A DNA stretch of 64,000 nt from Halobacterium litoreum (GTDB lineage Archaea; Halobacteriota; Halobacteria; Halobacteriales; Halobacteriaceae), in the NCBI RefSeq assembly GCF_021233415.1, contig NZ_CP089466.1, positions 744,001-808,000 on the forward strand, in the 5' to 3' direction. Below are positions 26,418-36,564 of this stretch, one piece after another; position 1 is the stretch's first letter; each line of letters begins with the position of its first letter. Below the pieces are notes generated by a model, which had not been told where the DNA came from, searched no databases, and saw only the letters and a program-made list of their open reading frames with translations. Position numbers and translations under genes: made by a program.

Positions 26418-27338
26418 TCACGCGAGGAGGAACGCCGGCGCGTACAGCATCAGGCAGAGCACCGCCGCGGGGCGGTCGATGCCCTCGCGCCAGTAGAACA
26501 CGGCGAGCACGACGAGGGACACCGCGAGCATGTACGTCAGCGAGCCGTTGACTGCGGCGAGGTCGTCGACGACGACGTCCGCGACGAGCGCGCCGACGCC
26601 GAGGGAGAACACGGGGTCGGTGATGTTGCTGCCGAGGAGGGCGCCGACGGAGATGCCTTCGGTGCCGCCGCGGGCGGCGGCGACGGCCACCGCGATTTCG
26701 GGCGTGGTGGTGCCGAGGCCGACGAGCAGGCCGACGAGCAGTTCGGGGACGCCGAGCAGGCGCGCGAGCGCGACGCCGTTCGTGACGAGGAGGTGGCCGC
26801 CGAGCACGACGAGCGCGAGGCCGACGAGCACGCGCGGCAGGGCGTCGGAGGGCTCTTCGGCCTCCTCGACGACTTCCTCCGTGACCTCGCGCCCGCCCTC
26901 GTTCGTGTACAACGTGTAGACAAAGTTCGCGTACGCGAGCATCATCAACACGCCCTCCGAGCGCACGATTTCGCCGTCTTCGAGCGTGAGCACCATCACG
27001 ACCATCGCGACCACCATCGCGCCGCCGTAGACGAGGACGTTCCGGCGCTCGGCGGCGATTGGCGCGACGAGCGCGACGACGCCGATGGCGAGCGTGATTT
27101 GGGCGACCTCCGACCCGACGATGTTCCCGACGACGATGTCGCCGGCGCCGTACGCGGCGGCGTACACCGACGTGGTCATCTCGGGGACGGAGGTGCCGAT
27201 TGAGACGACGGTGACGCCGACGAAGAACGCGGAGACACCGTAGTACCGGGCGAGTTCGGCGGCGGCGACGACGGCGCGGTTCGACCCGTAGACGAGGACG
27301 AGCAGGCCGCCGACGAACAGGCCGACTTCGACGAGCAT
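26418..27338 (-). CDS. Calcium/sodium antiporter, CaCA family (YrbG-like)
   Basis: This 306-residue protein has two inverted repeats of five helices. The alpha-repeat ion-binding motifs are visible: VVSIGTSVPEMTTSVYAA and IVGSEVAQITLA in the first half, VGLGTTTPEIAVAVAAA and LLGSNITDPVFSLG in the second. A cytoplasmic acidic loop (EEVVEEAEEPSD) separates the halves. It should exchange calcium for sodium across the membrane. It follows the P-type ATPase by 42 bases on the same strand. Confidence 0.93.
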   Translation of the reverse strand: MLVEVGLFVGGLLVLVYGSNRAVVAAAELARYYGVSAFFVGVTVVSIGTSVPEMTTSVYAAAYGAGDIVVGNIVGSEVAQITLAIGVVALVAPIAAERRNVLVYGGAMVVAMVVMVLTLEDGEIVRSEGVLMMLAYANFVYTLYTNEGGREVTEEVVEEAEEPSDALPRVLVGLALVVLGGHLLVTNGVALARLLGVPELLVGLLVGLGTTTPEIAVAVAAARGGTEGISVGALLGSNITDPVFSLGVGALVADVVVDDLAAVNGSLTYMLAVSLVVLAVFYWREGIDRPAAVLCLMLYAPAFLLA

Positions 27339-27380
27339 CCGGTCGGGGGTACGCGGAGCACCCCAAAGAGTAGCGACCGA

Positions 27381-29933
27381 TTACTCGCGGACGGTCGGGT
27401 CGCGGCGGCGCGCGAGCGCGCCGACGCCCACGAACAGCGGGAGCGCGGCGGCGGCCGCGCCGAGCAGGACGAGCCAGTCCCCGCCGCTCAGCGGGACGGT
27501 ACCGAAGTAGTCCGCGAGCGGCGTGTACAGCACGGCGAGCTGGAAGCCGAAGGAGACGAGGACCGAGAGCGTCAGCCACGGGTTCGCCGTCGGCGGGGTG
27601 TGTCGCGTCCACCGGACGACGTAGAGTTTCGCGAACTCGAAGACGACGAACCCAGTGAACACCATCGTCACGGCGTAGGGGGTGGCCGCGGGCGCGCCGT
27701 CGAGACTCCACACCATCACGGCGAGCATGAACGCGGTGGTGACGAGGCCGGCGCCCGCGACGAGGGTGAGCATCGACCGGTCGACGACGCCGCGGCCGCG
27801 CCGTGGCTTGCGCTCCATCACGTCGTCGGCGTCGGGGTCGGTGCCGAGCGCGAGCGCCGGCAGGCCGTCGGTGAGGAGGTTTATCCACAGCAGTTGGACG
27901 GCGGGGAGGATGAGGTAGCCGAACAGCGAGGCGACGAAGACGAGCAGGACTTCCGCGAGGTTCGCTGACAGCAGGTACGCGACGAACTTCCAGACGTTGT
28001 CGAAGATGGCGCGGCCGCCCCGAATCGCCGACCGGATGGTGGCGTAGTCGTCGTCCAGCAGGACGACGTCGCTGGCCTGCCGGGCGACCTCCGTGCCGCG
28101 AACCCCCATCGCGACGCCCACGTCGGCGTTCTTGAGCGCAGGCGCGTCGTTGACGCCGTCCCCGGTCATCGCGACGCGGTGGCCGTTGGCCTGAAGCGCG
28201 CGCAGGATGCGGACCTTCTGGGCGGGGACAGTTCGCGCGAACACGTCCACGTCCTCGACGGCCTTCCGGAGTTCCTCGTCGCTCATCGCGTCCACCTCGC
28301 TGCCCTCCAGGACGTTCGAGTCGACGCCGACCTGTCGGCCGATTGCGGCCGCGGTGAGGCGGTTGTCGCCGGTGACCATCTTGACCGCGACGCCGGCGTG
28401 CTTGGTGTCCGCGATTGCGTCCGCGACCTCGTCGCGCGGCGGGTCGAGTAGGCCCTGCAGGCCGACGAACACGAGGTCGGAGTCGGGGTCGCGGTCGCCG
28501 CGGTCGCGGTACGCGAACCCGAGCACGCGGAGCGCGTCGCCCGCGAGGTCGTCTACCCGCTCGGCGACCAGTTCGCGCGTCTCGTCGTCGAGTCGCCGCT
28601 CGCCGTCCGGCGTGAGGACGCGCGTGGAGCGTTCGAGGACGACGGCCGGCGCGCCCTTCACGTAGACGCGGTCCTCGTGGACCGTCGTCATCCGCTTGCG
28701 GTCGGCGGAGAACGGTATCTCGTCGCGCCTCGGGAGGGCGTCTCGGCGCTCGGCCACGTCGATGCCGCGGTCGAGTGCGCCCCGGACGAGCGCGCGCTCC
28801 GTGGGCGTCCCCGTCTCGCCGTCCGGCGGCGCGTCGTTGCAGACGGCGCCGATTTCGAACAGGCGGTCGAGGCGCTCGTCGTCGGCCTCGGGGTCGAGTG
28901 TCTCGTCGTACACCCACGCCTTCCGCACGCGCATCTCGCCCTCGGTGAGCGTGCCGGTCTTGTCGGTGACGACGACGTCCACGGAGCCGAGCGCTTCGAC
29001 CGCGGGGAGGCGGCGGACGAGCGCGTCGTCTCTCGCGAGGCGTCGCACGCCGAGCGCGAGCGTGAACGTCACGACCGCCGGCAACCCCTCGGGGATGGCG
29101 GCGACGGCGAGCGAGACGGCAGCGAGGCCGGCCTGGACGAGTGGCGTGTCGCGCGCGACGAGGAGCGCGACGACGGCCGCCGCGAGCACGGCGACCGCCA
29201 CGCCGAGGCGCCGGCCGAGCTGGTCGAGGTCCGTCTGGAGGGGCGTCCGCGGGTCTTCGGCTTCGGCGAGGCCGGTGGCGATGGCGCCGACCTCGGTGTC
29301 CATCCCGGTGCCGAAGACGACGGCTTCGCCGCGCCCCGCGACCACGCTCGTCCCCTTGTAGACGACGCTCGTGCGCTCCGCGAGCGCCGTGTCGGCGCCC
29401 ACCGGTTCGGGCGACTTCTCCACGGGCAGGCTCTCGCCCGTGAGCGCGGCCTCCTCGACTTCCAGCAGTCGGGCGTCGAGGACGCGCGCGTCGGCGGGCA
29501 CCACGTCGCCCTGTTCGAGCAACACCACGTCGCCCGGCACGACCTCGTCGGCGGGGACGGTTGTGCGCTCGCCGTTCCGACGCACGGTCGCGTTCGGCGT
29601 CGCGGCGTCCCGGAGCGCGTCGAGACTGCGTTCGGCGCGGTACTCCTGTGCGAACCCGAAGACGCCGTTCGCGAACACGATGACCGCGATGAGCACCGCG
29701 TCGACGGGCTTTCCGGCGGCGAACGCGAGCGCGGCGGCGACGACCAGCACCCAGATGAGCGCGCTCCGGAACTGCGCCGCGAAGATGGCGGCGGGATGCC
29801 GGGAGCCGTCCCGCACCAGTTCGTTCGGGCCGACCTCGGCGAGTCGCCGTTCGGCCGCCGCGTCGGTGAGGCCGTCGCGGTCGCTGTCCGCGGCGTCGAG
29901 CGCGTCGTCGGTGTCGGTGGCGTGCCAGTCCAT
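27381..29933 (-). CDS. P-type cation-transporting ATPase (P2, calcium-type)
   Basis: This 850-residue pump contains the actuator motif [11 protein letters not shown], the phosphorylation motif [10 protein letters not shown], the P-domain [16 protein letters not shown], and the helix-4 motif [12 protein letters not shown], which in P2 ATPases points to calcium. N-domain [10 protein letters not shown] is present. The N-terminal region (residues 1-60) matches the cation ATPase N-terminal domain, and six C-terminal helices are present. It lies between the VIT-like gene (directly adjacent, no gap) and the CaCA antiporter. Ion choice (calcium, possibly manganese) is inferred. Confidence 0.94.
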   Translation of the reverse strand: MDWHATDTDDALDAADSDRDGLTDAAAERRLAEVGPNELVRDGSRHPAAIFAAQFRSALIWVLVVAAALAFAAGKPVDAVLIAVIVFANGVFGFAQEYRAERSLDALRDAATPNATVRRNGERTTVPADEVVPGDVVLLEQGDVVPADARVLDARLLEVEEAALTGESLPVEKSPEPVGADTALAERTSVVYKGTSVVAGRGEAVVFGTGMDTEVGAIATGLAEAEDPRTPLQTDLDQLGRRLGVAVAVLAAAVVALLVARDTPLVQAGLAAVSLAVAAIPEGLPAVVTFTLALGVRRLARDDALVRRLPAVEALGSVDVVVTDKTGTLTEGEMRVRKAWVYDETLDPEADDERLDRLFEIGAVCNDAPPDGETGTPTERALVRGALDRGIDVAERRDALPRRDEIPFSADRKRMTTVHEDRVYVKGAPAVVLERSTRVLTPDGERRLDDETRELVAERVDDLAGDALRVLGFAYRDRGDRDPDSDLVFVGLQGLLDPPRDEVADAIADTKHAGVAVKMVTGDNRLTAAAIGRQVGVDSNVLEGSEVDAMSDEELRKAVEDVDVFARTVPAQKVRILRALQANGHRVAMTGDGVNDAPALKNADVGVAMGVRGTEVARQASDVVLLDDDYATIRSAIRGGRAIFDNVWKFVAYLLSANLAEVLLVFVASLFGYLILPAVQLLWINLLTDGLPALALGTDPDADDVMERKPRRGRGVVDRSMLTLVAGAGLVTTAFMLAVMVWSLDGAPAATPYAVTMVFTGFVVFEFAKLYVVRWTRHTPPTANPWLTLSVLVSFGFQLAVLYTPLADYFGTVPLSGGDWLVLLGAAAAALPLFVGVGALARRRDPTVRE

Positions 29934-30512
29934 CTACCCGAGGAGGACGTTCACCGCGGCGACCACGAGGCCCGCCAGCCCCATCCGGGCGCCGGCGACG
30001 AGCCACGACTGTTCCGAGAGGTTCCCGAGGTACGCGCCGAACGCGAACAGCAGGCCCGCGCCCAGCAGGACGCCGACGACCGTCGCTTCGAGGAGCGTGA
30101 AGACGGCGCCCTCCAGCAGGAACGGCGACAGGGGAACGAGCACGCCGACCACCGGGCCGAGGCCGCTCAACACCGCGTGGACGACGCGCTCGCCGCGCTT
30201 CTCGCGCTCGATGCGGGTGTCGTCGAGGTCGGCGAGCATCGCGTCCTCCAGGCGGAGCACCTCCAGTTTGGTCTCCGCGCGCTCTATCTCCCAGACCGAC
30301 CACACGCCCGAGGTGGCGAGCCCGACCGCTGCGCCGACGCCGACCTTGAACACGGTGGTACCGTCCGGCACGCCGGAGAGGTACGCCCCGACGACGACGC
30401 CGATGCTCGTCAGCGTGCCGTCGAAGCCGTTCGAGACGAAGTAGCGGCGCGAAATCGACCGCACGTCGTCGTCTCGGAGGACGCGCCGCAACCGGTGGAG
30501 GCGTTCGCGCAT
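29934..30512 (-). CDS. VIT/CCC1-like membrane protein (TIGR00267-type)
   Basis: This 192-residue membrane protein resembles the archaeal VIT1/CCC1 group, with RYFVSNGFDGTLTSIGVVVG early and four or five hydrophobic segments. Characterised VIT1/CCC1 proteins move iron or manganese across membranes, but the archaeal subgroup is untested as far as I know. The ATG at 30512 shares its A with the TGA stop of the DUF211 gene, and its own stop directly abuts the P-type ATPase start. DUF211, this gene and the ATPase are therefore likely one operon. Confidence 0.85.
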   Translation of the reverse strand: MRERLHRLRRVLRDDDVRSISRRYFVSNGFDGTLTSIGVVVGAYLSGVPDGTTVFKVGVGAAVGLATSGVWSVWEIERAETKLEVLRLEDAMLADLDDTRIEREKRGERVVHAVLSGLGPVVGVLVPLSPFLLEGAVFTLLEATVVGVLLGAGLLFAFGAYLGNLSEQSWLVAGARMGLAGLVVAAVNVLLG

Positions 30513-30799
30513 CACTCTTGGGGGGTACGGCGCTCTTCGACGAGCCGTTCGCCGCAGACGACCTCGTCGACGGAGTGGACGGTGCCGCCGAGGTCCGCGA
30601 TGGCGTCCGCGACGTACTCCGGGTCGATGTCCGCGCCTTCCGCGGTGAGTTTCACGTTCTGGACGTCGCGGTCGTTCTCCACGACGGCGGCGTTCACGCC
30701 GTCCACGCCGTCCGCTTCGGCGATTTTGCTCGCGAACTCCACGATGTCCGGGTCGTAGGGCTTCAGCAAGTCGAGGACCAGACGCTTCACGGGTGGCAT
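30512..30799 (-). CDS. DUF211 family protein
   Basis: This 95-residue protein matches archaeal DUF211: MPPVKRLVLDLLKPYDPDIV at the start, EADGVDGVNAAVVENDRDV in the middle and IADLGGTVHSVDEVVCGE near the end. The family has a ferredoxin-like fold; no function is established. Overlap with the VIT-like start (TGATG) places it first in an operon with a metal transporter and a P-type ATPase. A role in divalent-cation handling is inference from context. Confidence 0.88.
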   Translation of the reverse strand: MPPVKRLVLDLLKPYDPDIVEFASKIAEADGVDGVNAAVVENDRDVQNVKLTAEGADIDPEYVADAIADLGGTVHSVDEVVCGERLVEERRTPQE

Positions 30800-30860
30800 G
30801 TGTTGACTAACGGCAACTTCCGGGATAAGCGTGAGCGCTGGCGCGAGGCCGGCCCAAGCG

Positions 30861-30868
30861 TTTATATA
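30861..30868 (+). promoter_or_regulatory. TATA-like box for the MgtC/DUF4010 gene
   Basis: TTTATATA is the clearest TATA-like box in this region. Its centre is about 26 bases before GTG 30891 and only about 12 before ATG 30876, so transcription should start at or next to the GTG. Confidence 0.7.
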
Positions 30869-30890
30869 TTGACCTATGTACCTCTCAATA

Positions 30891-32195
30891 GTGTCGCCGC
30901 CGCTCGAATCGCTCGCAGCCGCGCCCGTGGACAGCCGCGTCGTCCGCATCGCGCTCTCCGTCGCGCTCGGCCTGTTCCTCGGCCTCGAACGCGAGTGGTC
31001 ACAGAAGGCCGCCGGCATCCGCACGTTCGCGCTCGTCAGCGTCCTCGGCACCATCTTCACGATGGTCGACACCGAGCGCTGCGCCGCGGGCGTCGCGGCC
31101 TGCCCGCCGTACCTCTCCGGCGCCGGCGCCCTCTTCGTCATCGTGGTCGCGGGCGTCCTGATGCTCTCGGGGATGCGCTCCGAGGACGAGAGCCTCCACC
31201 TCACCACGGCCGTGAGCCTGCTCGTCGCGTACGGCGTCGGCGTGCTCGTCGCGCTCGGCGCCGTCCTCCCCGCCACCGTCGTCGCCGTCACGAGTTCCAT
31301 CCTGCTCGTGTTCAAGCGCGAACTCCACGGCTTCGCGTGGGACCTCTCCCGGGAAGAACTGCGCTCGACCACGGAGTTCGCCATCCTCGCGTTCGTCATC
31401 TACCCCGTGTTGCCGCCGGGGTCCGTCGACGTCGGCACCGGCCGGTACGTCGTCGAAATCGAACCGCGGGTCGTCTGGCTGGTCGTCGTGTTCGTCGCCG
31501 GCATCGGCATCCTGAACTACGTCATCGTGAAGACCTACGGCGGACGCGGCATCGCCGTCACCGGTTTCTTCGGCGGGCTCGCGTCCTCGACGGCGGTCGT
31601 CGGGACGATGCTCGACCACGTCGGCCAGCGCGCCGACGCCGCCTCCTACGCCGTCGCCGGCGTCCTGCTCGCGAACGCCGCGATGGCGCTCCGGAACCTC
31701 CTCATCGTCGTCGTGTTCACGCTCTCCGCGGGCGTCCTCCTCGAAGGCACGATACCGCTGCTCGTCATCGTCGTCGGCAGCGTCGCCGTCGCCGCGTTCA
31801 CCGCGGACTGGAGCCAGCGCGTCGAGATGGACTTAGAGAGCCCCTTTTCCATGCGGAACGCGCTCGGGTTCGGCGCGATGTTCCTCGTCGTCGTCGTCGC
31901 CGGCGGCCTCGCGCAGACCGAGTTCGGGTCGACCGGCCTCTACGTCACCGCCGTCGTCTCCGGCCTCGTCTCCAGCGCCGGCGCCACCACGTCGGCGGTC
32001 GTCGTCTACCGCACCGGCGCCATCTCCGGGGAGTCCGCGACAATCGCGGTGTTGCTCGCGACGGCGAGTTCGGTCGCGGTGAAGGTCGCGCTGTCGGCGA
32101 CCAGTTCGAACCGCGAGTTCGCGTGGCGCGTCGCCGCGTACAGCGCGGTCCTGCTCGCCGCCGGCGGGCTGAGCGCGGTTCTCGTCGCGACGTAA
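30891..32195 (+). CDS. MgtC/SapB and DUF4010 family membrane protein
   Basis: This protein of about 434 residues begins with an MgtC/SapB-like segment (LSVALGLFLGLEREWSQKAAG, then GIRTFALVSVLGT) followed by a long DUF4010 membrane region (about ten more helices, with YGGRGIAVTGFFGGLASSTA and VVSGLVSSAGATTSAVVVY). The family is linked to magnesium or ion homeostasis in bacteria, without a fixed transport activity. The start chosen here is the GTG at 30891, fixed by the TATA box; ATG 30876 would add five residues but lies too close to that box. Divergent from the DUF211 operon. Confidence 0.85.
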   Translation: MSPPLESLAAAPVDSRVVRIALSVALGLFLGLEREWSQKAAGIRTFALVSVLGTIFTMVDTERCAAGVAACPPYLSGAGALFVIVVAGVLMLSGMRSEDESLHLTTAVSLLVAYGVGVLVALGAVLPATVVAVTSSILLVFKRELHGFAWDLSREELRSTTEFAILAFVIYPVLPPGSVDVGTGRYVVEIEPRVVWLVVVFVAGIGILNYVIVKTYGGRGIAVTGFFGGLASSTAVVGTMLDHVGQRADAASYAVAGVLLANAAMALRNLLIVVVFTLSAGVLLEGTIPLLVIVVGSVAVAAFTADWSQRVEMDLESPFSMRNALGFGAMFLVVVVAGGLAQTEFGSTGLYVTAVVSGLVSSAGATTSAVVVYRTGAISGESATIAVLLATASSVAVKVALSATSSNREFAWRVAAYSAVLLAAGGLSAVLVAT

Positions 32196-32250
32196 CGCCC
32201 GCCGGAACCGGAACGAACCGCTTTTACCGAGCGGAACGACAATCAGTTGC

Positions 32251-33627
32251 ATGGACCGGGACACCGCAGAGCCGAGCGTCCGAAGCCTGCCCGGCGAGAA
32301 AGCCGAGCAGTGGGTGGAGTACCACCACGAACACGCGGCCCCCAGCACGTACGTCTACGAGTTCGTCTGGGACATCACCGAAGACGCCGACGGCCCGTTC
32401 TGTCGCGACGTCGACGGCAACGTCCTGATGGACTTCACGAGCCACGTCGCGGCCGCGCCGTTCGGCTACAACAACCCGAAAATCATGGACCGCCTCGACG
32501 AGTTCGACCTCGTCGACCCCTCCAAAATCGCGGGCCAGGACTTCTACGCCTCCGGCGGCTGGCCGCCCGAGGACCCCGCGACCGACACGTCCACGCAGCT
32601 CCTCCACCGCCTGACGGACATCACCGAGCAGTACGACCTCGACACCGTCTTCCTCTCGAACACCGGCGCCGAGGCGGTGGAGAACGCCATCAAGATCTGT
32701 TACCAGAACGGCGGCCACCGCGCGTTCACGTTCGACGGCGCGTTCCACGGGCGCACGCTCGGCGCGCTCTCCCTGAACCGCTCGAAGACCGTCCACCGCA
32801 AGGGCTACCCCGAAATCGGCGGCGTCGTCTCCGCGCCGTACTGCGCCTGCGAGGGCGACTGTGACTGCGGGTGGAAGACCAACGGCCCCGCCGGCAACGT
32901 CATCGCCGACAAGCTCCACCCGAAACGCGGCGTCATCGACCCCGACGAAGTCGCCTACGTCATCCTCGAACCCCAGCAGGGCGAGGGCGGCTACCGCGTG
33001 CCCAACGAGGAGTTCATCGACGACATCACGCACATCCAGCAGACCTACGACATCCCAGTCGTCGCCGACGAGATTCAGGCCGGCCTCGGCCGCACCGGCG
33101 AACTCTGGGGCGTCGACCACACCAGCCTCGACCCCGACGTCATCACGTCCGCGAAGGGCCTGCGCGTCGGCGCCACTGTCGCCAACGAGGACCTCTTCCC
33201 GGACGAGACGGGCCGCCTCTCCTCGACGTGGGGCGCCGGCGACATCGTCGCCGCCGCGCAGGGCGTCGCCACCATCGACGCCATCACGAGCGACGGCGTC
33301 CTCGACAACGTCACCGAACGCGGCCGCCAAGTCAAGGAGATTCTCGCCGACGACGCGCCCGGCTTCGTCACCGACGTGCGCGGGAACGGCCTGATGCTCG
33401 GCGTCGAGTTCGACACCAAGGACCGCCGCGAAGCGGTCGTGAAGTCGTGTCTCGAGCGCGGCCTGCTCGTCCTCGGCTGTGGCTACAAGACGGTGCGCCT
33501 GCTCCCGCCACTCGACGTCACCGAGCGAGAAATCGACCTCGCGTTGAGCGTCTTCCTCGACGCCCTCGACGACTCGAAAGTCCAGCGCGCTGGCCCCTCC
33601 GACGGCCACAGCGACGACGTCCTCTGA
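32251..33627 (+). CDS. Class III PLP-dependent aminotransferase
   Basis: This 458-residue enzyme is related to GABA, ornithine and lysine aminotransferases. Motifs: FLSNTGAEAVENAIK, AFHGRTLGALSL, ILEPQQGEGGY, the PLP Asp in IPVVADEIQAGLGRTG, and the aldimine Lys in TSAKGLRVG. An unusual cysteine-rich stretch, YCACEGDCDCGW, occurs around residue 200 between the substrate loop and the cofactor region. Substrate cannot be told from sequence. ATG 32251 has GTTGC before it and the promoter lies in the 55-base gap. Confidence 0.92.
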   Translation: MDRDTAEPSVRSLPGEKAEQWVEYHHEHAAPSTYVYEFVWDITEDADGPFCRDVDGNVLMDFTSHVAAAPFGYNNPKIMDRLDEFDLVDPSKIAGQDFYASGGWPPEDPATDTSTQLLHRLTDITEQYDLDTVFLSNTGAEAVENAIKICYQNGGHRAFTFDGAFHGRTLGALSLNRSKTVHRKGYPEIGGVVSAPYCACEGDCDCGWKTNGPAGNVIADKLHPKRGVIDPDEVAYVILEPQQGEGGYRVPNEEFIDDITHIQQTYDIPVVADEIQAGLGRTGELWGVDHTSLDPDVITSAKGLRVGATVANEDLFPDETGRLSSTWGAGDIVAAAQGVATIDAITSDGVLDNVTERGRQVKEILADDAPGFVTDVRGNGLMLGVEFDTKDRREAVVKSCLERGLLVLGCGYKTVRLLPPLDVTEREIDLALSVFLDALDDSKVQRAGPSDGHSDDVL

Positions 33628-33642
33628 AACGCGGCTAACTGG

Positions 33643-35589
33643 TCACTCCGGCCGACCGCCGTCCTGACGCACCGGCGCCGCGCCGCGCGCCGCGTCCGGC
33701 GCGTTCTTCTCCCCGCCGCCGACCTCGAAGTCCGCGAGTAGCGACTGGAGGCGCTCGGCGCGCTCGCTGAGCGCCGACACGTTCGAACTCACCTCGGACG
33801 CGGACGCCGCCTGCTGTTCGGCGGCCGCGGACGCGCTCTCGGCCTCCGATGCCGTCGACTGGCTGATGTCCGCGACCTCCTCTATCATCGATACCGACTC
33901 CTCGGTGCTCGCGGCCTGGTCGTCGGTCGTCGCGTCTATCTCCTGGACGCCCGTGTCCGTCGCCTCCGCGTTCTCGCTCACGCGCTCGAACACGGCCACG
34001 ACCTCCTCGACGGCCTCGATTCCCTCCTCCATCCGTCGCTCGGCGCGCTGGGCTTCCGTCACGGTCGTCCCGGTCTGCTCCTGAATCTCCGCGATGAGCG
34101 CCTCGATGTCGTTGGCGGACTCCCGGGTCTCCTCCGCGAGGCTCTTGACCTCCTCGGCGACGACGGCGAACCCGTCGCCGTCCCCGTCGGCGCGCGCCGC
34201 CTCGATGTTCGCGTTCAACGCGAGCATGTTCGTCTGCTCGGCGATGTCCCCGATGAGTTCGACGATGTCCCCGATTTCGTCCATCTGGTCGTCGAGCACC
34301 TCGACGTTCTCCACCGTCGACTCGACCGCCGACTGGACGACCCGTGAGTCCTCGATGGCCTGCTCGGCGGTCGCCTCGCCGTCTCGCGCCATCTCCGCGG
34401 TCTCGTGGGAGCGCTCGGCGACCGTGCCGGCGGACGCCGCCACCTCCTCGACGGCCGCCGACAGGTCGGTCATCTCCCCCGCGACGGTCTCCAGCATCTC
34501 TCGCTGTTGGTCCGCGTCCGCCGCAATCTCCTCGACGGACTCGCTGACCGTCTCGCTCGCGCGCCCGACCTCGCTTGCGCTCTCGTCGGCGCGTTCGCTC
34601 TCCGTCGCCACGTCCCCCGCAAACGACTGGAGTTCCCGCATCGCCGTCTCCGTCTCCGCTATCATCTCGTTGAACGCGTCCGCAATCTGAACCATCGCGT
34701 CGCTCTCGCTGTCGGCGTCCAGTCGCACCGTGAGGTCGCCGTCCGCCGCCCGCGCCATCGCCGCGCTGTACGCGTCGGCGCGCGCTTCGAGGTCCGCGTT
34801 CAACTGCTCGACCTCCCGTTGTTTGGCTTCGGCTTCGGCCTTCAGTTGCTCGGCTTCCTCTCGTTGGCGTTCGATTTCGGCCTGTTTCGCTTCGAGGTCC
34901 TCGACCTCGGCGGCGTTCGATTTCGCCTCCGAAAGGCGCTGTTCGGCCTGCTCGCGGGACTTCTCCGTGGAGTACCAGTGTGTCATCAGCGCGACGGCGA
35001 GCATCAGGACGAACACGCCGTGGATGAACCCCCACACCCACGGGTTCGAGATGGCGGCGGCGTGGTTGTAGACTCGCTCGGCGTTTATCATCCCGAAGAC
35101 GCCGTGCGTGAACACGACGTACGCGAGACCGAGCGCGAACGGCAGCCAGTCCTCGTAGACGGCGATTATCGCCATCGCGACGAAGAAGTGGAAGTGCGCC
35201 TCGATGTAGCCGCCCGAGAACTGCACGAGCACCACCGACGACGCCAACACCCCCGTCGCGGCGAGCGCGGTGCGGGCGCGTCGCGGGAACCGCGGGACGC
35301 TCGCGAGCGCGGCGAACCCGAGGACGACCCCCAGTTCCGCGCCAACCATCCACAGCGGCGTCTCGGGAATCGTCGCGCCCGTGAACGACTCCGTGCCGTC
35401 GTACAGCCCCATCGCCAGCAGGAACGGGACGTGGGCCACCAGCAACAACAGGATGTTCCGGTGTCTGTTCCGCCACGTCTCGTCGGGAATCGTGTCCCCG
35501 CTCGGCGTGTACCGAACGAACTCCCCGAGTGTCTGGCGCCACCCGTCGCCGGACTCCCCGCGTCCGCCCCTGACTTCGTTGGCCGCCAT
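33643..35589 (-). CDS. Methyl-accepting transducer with six-helix sensor (Htr8-like)
   Basis: This 648-residue chemotaxis transducer has six membrane helices in the first 205 residues, including [20 protein letters not shown], a conserved His-containing motif also found in the Halobacterium Htr8 aerotaxis transducer and some bacterial sensor proteins. After a long coiled coil (residues about 205-270) come a HAMP-like segment ([20 protein letters not shown]) and the cytoplasmic signalling domain with hairpin tip [19 protein letters not shown]. The tail is low complexity. It should signal through CheA/CheW. Oxygen sensing is by analogy with Htr8. Confidence 0.88.
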   Translation of the reverse strand: MAANEVRGGRGESGDGWRQTLGEFVRYTPSGDTIPDETWRNRHRNILLLLVAHVPFLLAMGLYDGTESFTGATIPETPLWMVGAELGVVLGFAALASVPRFPRRARTALAATGVLASSVVLVQFSGGYIEAHFHFFVAMAIIAVYEDWLPFALGLAYVVFTHGVFGMINAERVYNHAAAISNPWVWGFIHGVFVLMLAVALMTHWYSTEKSREQAEQRLSEAKSNAAEVEDLEAKQAEIERQREEAEQLKAEAEAKQREVEQLNADLEARADAYSAAMARAADGDLTVRLDADSESDAMVQIADAFNEMIAETETAMRELQSFAGDVATESERADESASEVGRASETVSESVEEIAADADQQREMLETVAGEMTDLSAAVEEVAASAGTVAERSHETAEMARDGEATAEQAIEDSRVVQSAVESTVENVEVLDDQMDEIGDIVELIGDIAEQTNMLALNANIEAARADGDGDGFAVVAEEVKSLAEETRESANDIEALIAEIQEQTGTTVTEAQRAERRMEEGIEAVEEVVAVFERVSENAEATDTGVQEIDATTDDQAASTEESVSMIEEVADISQSTASEAESASAAAEQQAASASEVSSNVSALSERAERLQSLLADFEVGGGEKNAPDAARGAAPVRQDGGRPE

Positions 35590-35721
35590 GGCACACCCAA
35601 TGTCGCTTCTCCCGCAAAAAGACCGGGTGTAATTCCGACGGTTTCGGGAGGCCAGACGCCCGTCCGCGGCGTCGACGGATTCCCGACTACGCGTCGACTC
35701 GTTCGACCGGCCGAACGGCGG

Positions 35722-36132
35722 TCACTCCGAGGATTCGACGGTGATGCTCCCCTGCATCCCCTGCGTGCGGTGGGGCGTGCAGACGTACTCGTAGGTGCCC
35801 GGCACCTCGAACGTGTACTCGTGGGAGAAGCCGCGACTCTCCAGCGCGGAGTGGCCCTGCCAGTCGGCGTCGGCGGGCTGGCCTTCGGGTTCGACGTTGT
35901 GGCCGCCGTCCAGCCACACGAACCGCACCGGCGTCCCCGGAGAGACGGTCAACGACGCAGGCGAGTAGGACAGCGACCCGTTCGGCCCGACTTCGACGAC
36001 TTCGGTGCCCTCGGGCGCGTCCAGCGCCTCGACGTCCTCGCCGCCCCCGCCGCCGCCGACACAGCCGGCGACAGCCGCGGCGGCGCCCAGTCCCGTCGCG
36101 CGCAACACGTCGCGTCGCGTTCGCTCACGCAT
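35722..36132 (-). CDS. Halocyanin-type blue copper lipoprotein
   Basis: This 136-residue electron carrier has a twin-arginine start (RERTRRDVLRATG), a lipobox at VAGC and a Gly linker, so it is exported by Tat and lipid-anchored outside. The plastocyanin domain has all four type I copper ligands: His in DGGHNVEP, and Cys, His and Met in YEYVCTPHRTQGMQG. It would pass electrons between membrane complexes. It lies upstream of the Htr8-like gene on the same strand with a 132-base gap, so joint transcription is not evident. Confidence 0.93.
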   Translation of the reverse strand: MRERTRRDVLRATGLGAAAAVAGCVGGGGGGEDVEALDAPEGTEVVEVGPNGSLSYSPASLTVSPGTPVRFVWLDGGHNVEPEGQPADADWQGHSALESRGFSHEYTFEVPGTYEYVCTPHRTQGMQGSITVESSE

Positions 36133-36209
36133 ACGCGAAACTCCGAACTGACGAGAGTTAAGCGGGTCGTTCCGCGCTCGCCCCGCCGGGAGCGACCGGG
36201 GCCCGCGGC

Positions 36210-36521
36210 TCAGAACTGGTAGCGCCGGTCGTCGTCGTCCTGCGGGAACTGGTTCGCGCCAGTCATCTCGCCGTACGTCATCCCGGAGAGGTACTCGTCG
36301 TAGGTCACGTCGTACGCCGACCGCAGGTGGAAATCGAGGCGGCCGCTCTCGGTGGTCGACTGGAACAACATGTGGACCGCGCGCCGCAGGAGTTCGTCCT
36401 CGTCGGCGTCGAGCGCCGCCGACAGCATCGCCAGTTCCTGCTTGCTCTCGCGGTCGAGGAAGTCGTAGTCGAGGTCGTCGAACGCCAGTTCGACGTCGGT
36501 TTCGAGGTCGTCGAGGCTCAT
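36210..36521 (-). CDS. Small acidic haloarchaeal protein
   Basis: This 103-residue, strongly acidic and mostly helical protein (MSLDDLETDVELAFDDLDYD at the start, DEDELLRRAVHMLFQSTTES in the middle) has a C-terminal tail QDDDDRRYQF. I recognise no named family, though the sequence style is typical of haloarchaea. ATG 36521 is preferred over GTG 36542. It sits between the halocyanin and the lipoprotein gene on the same strand with short gaps. Confidence 0.72.
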   Translation of the reverse strand: MSLDDLETDVELAFDDLDYDFLDRESKQELAMLSAALDADEDELLRRAVHMLFQSTTESGRLDFHLRSAYDVTYDEYLSGMTYGEMTGANQFPQDDDDRRYQF

Positions 36522-36564
36522 GCCCGAAGGGAGTCCGGGCACGCGGATACGCCTTTCCGTGTCG

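Noticed and set aside
26371-30303. Very long minus-strand open frame (over 1300 codons)
   Set aside because: It runs in another frame through the AI-2E, CaCA and P-type ATPase genes; composition is Arg/Pro-rich and it has no motif. It is a high-GC shadow.
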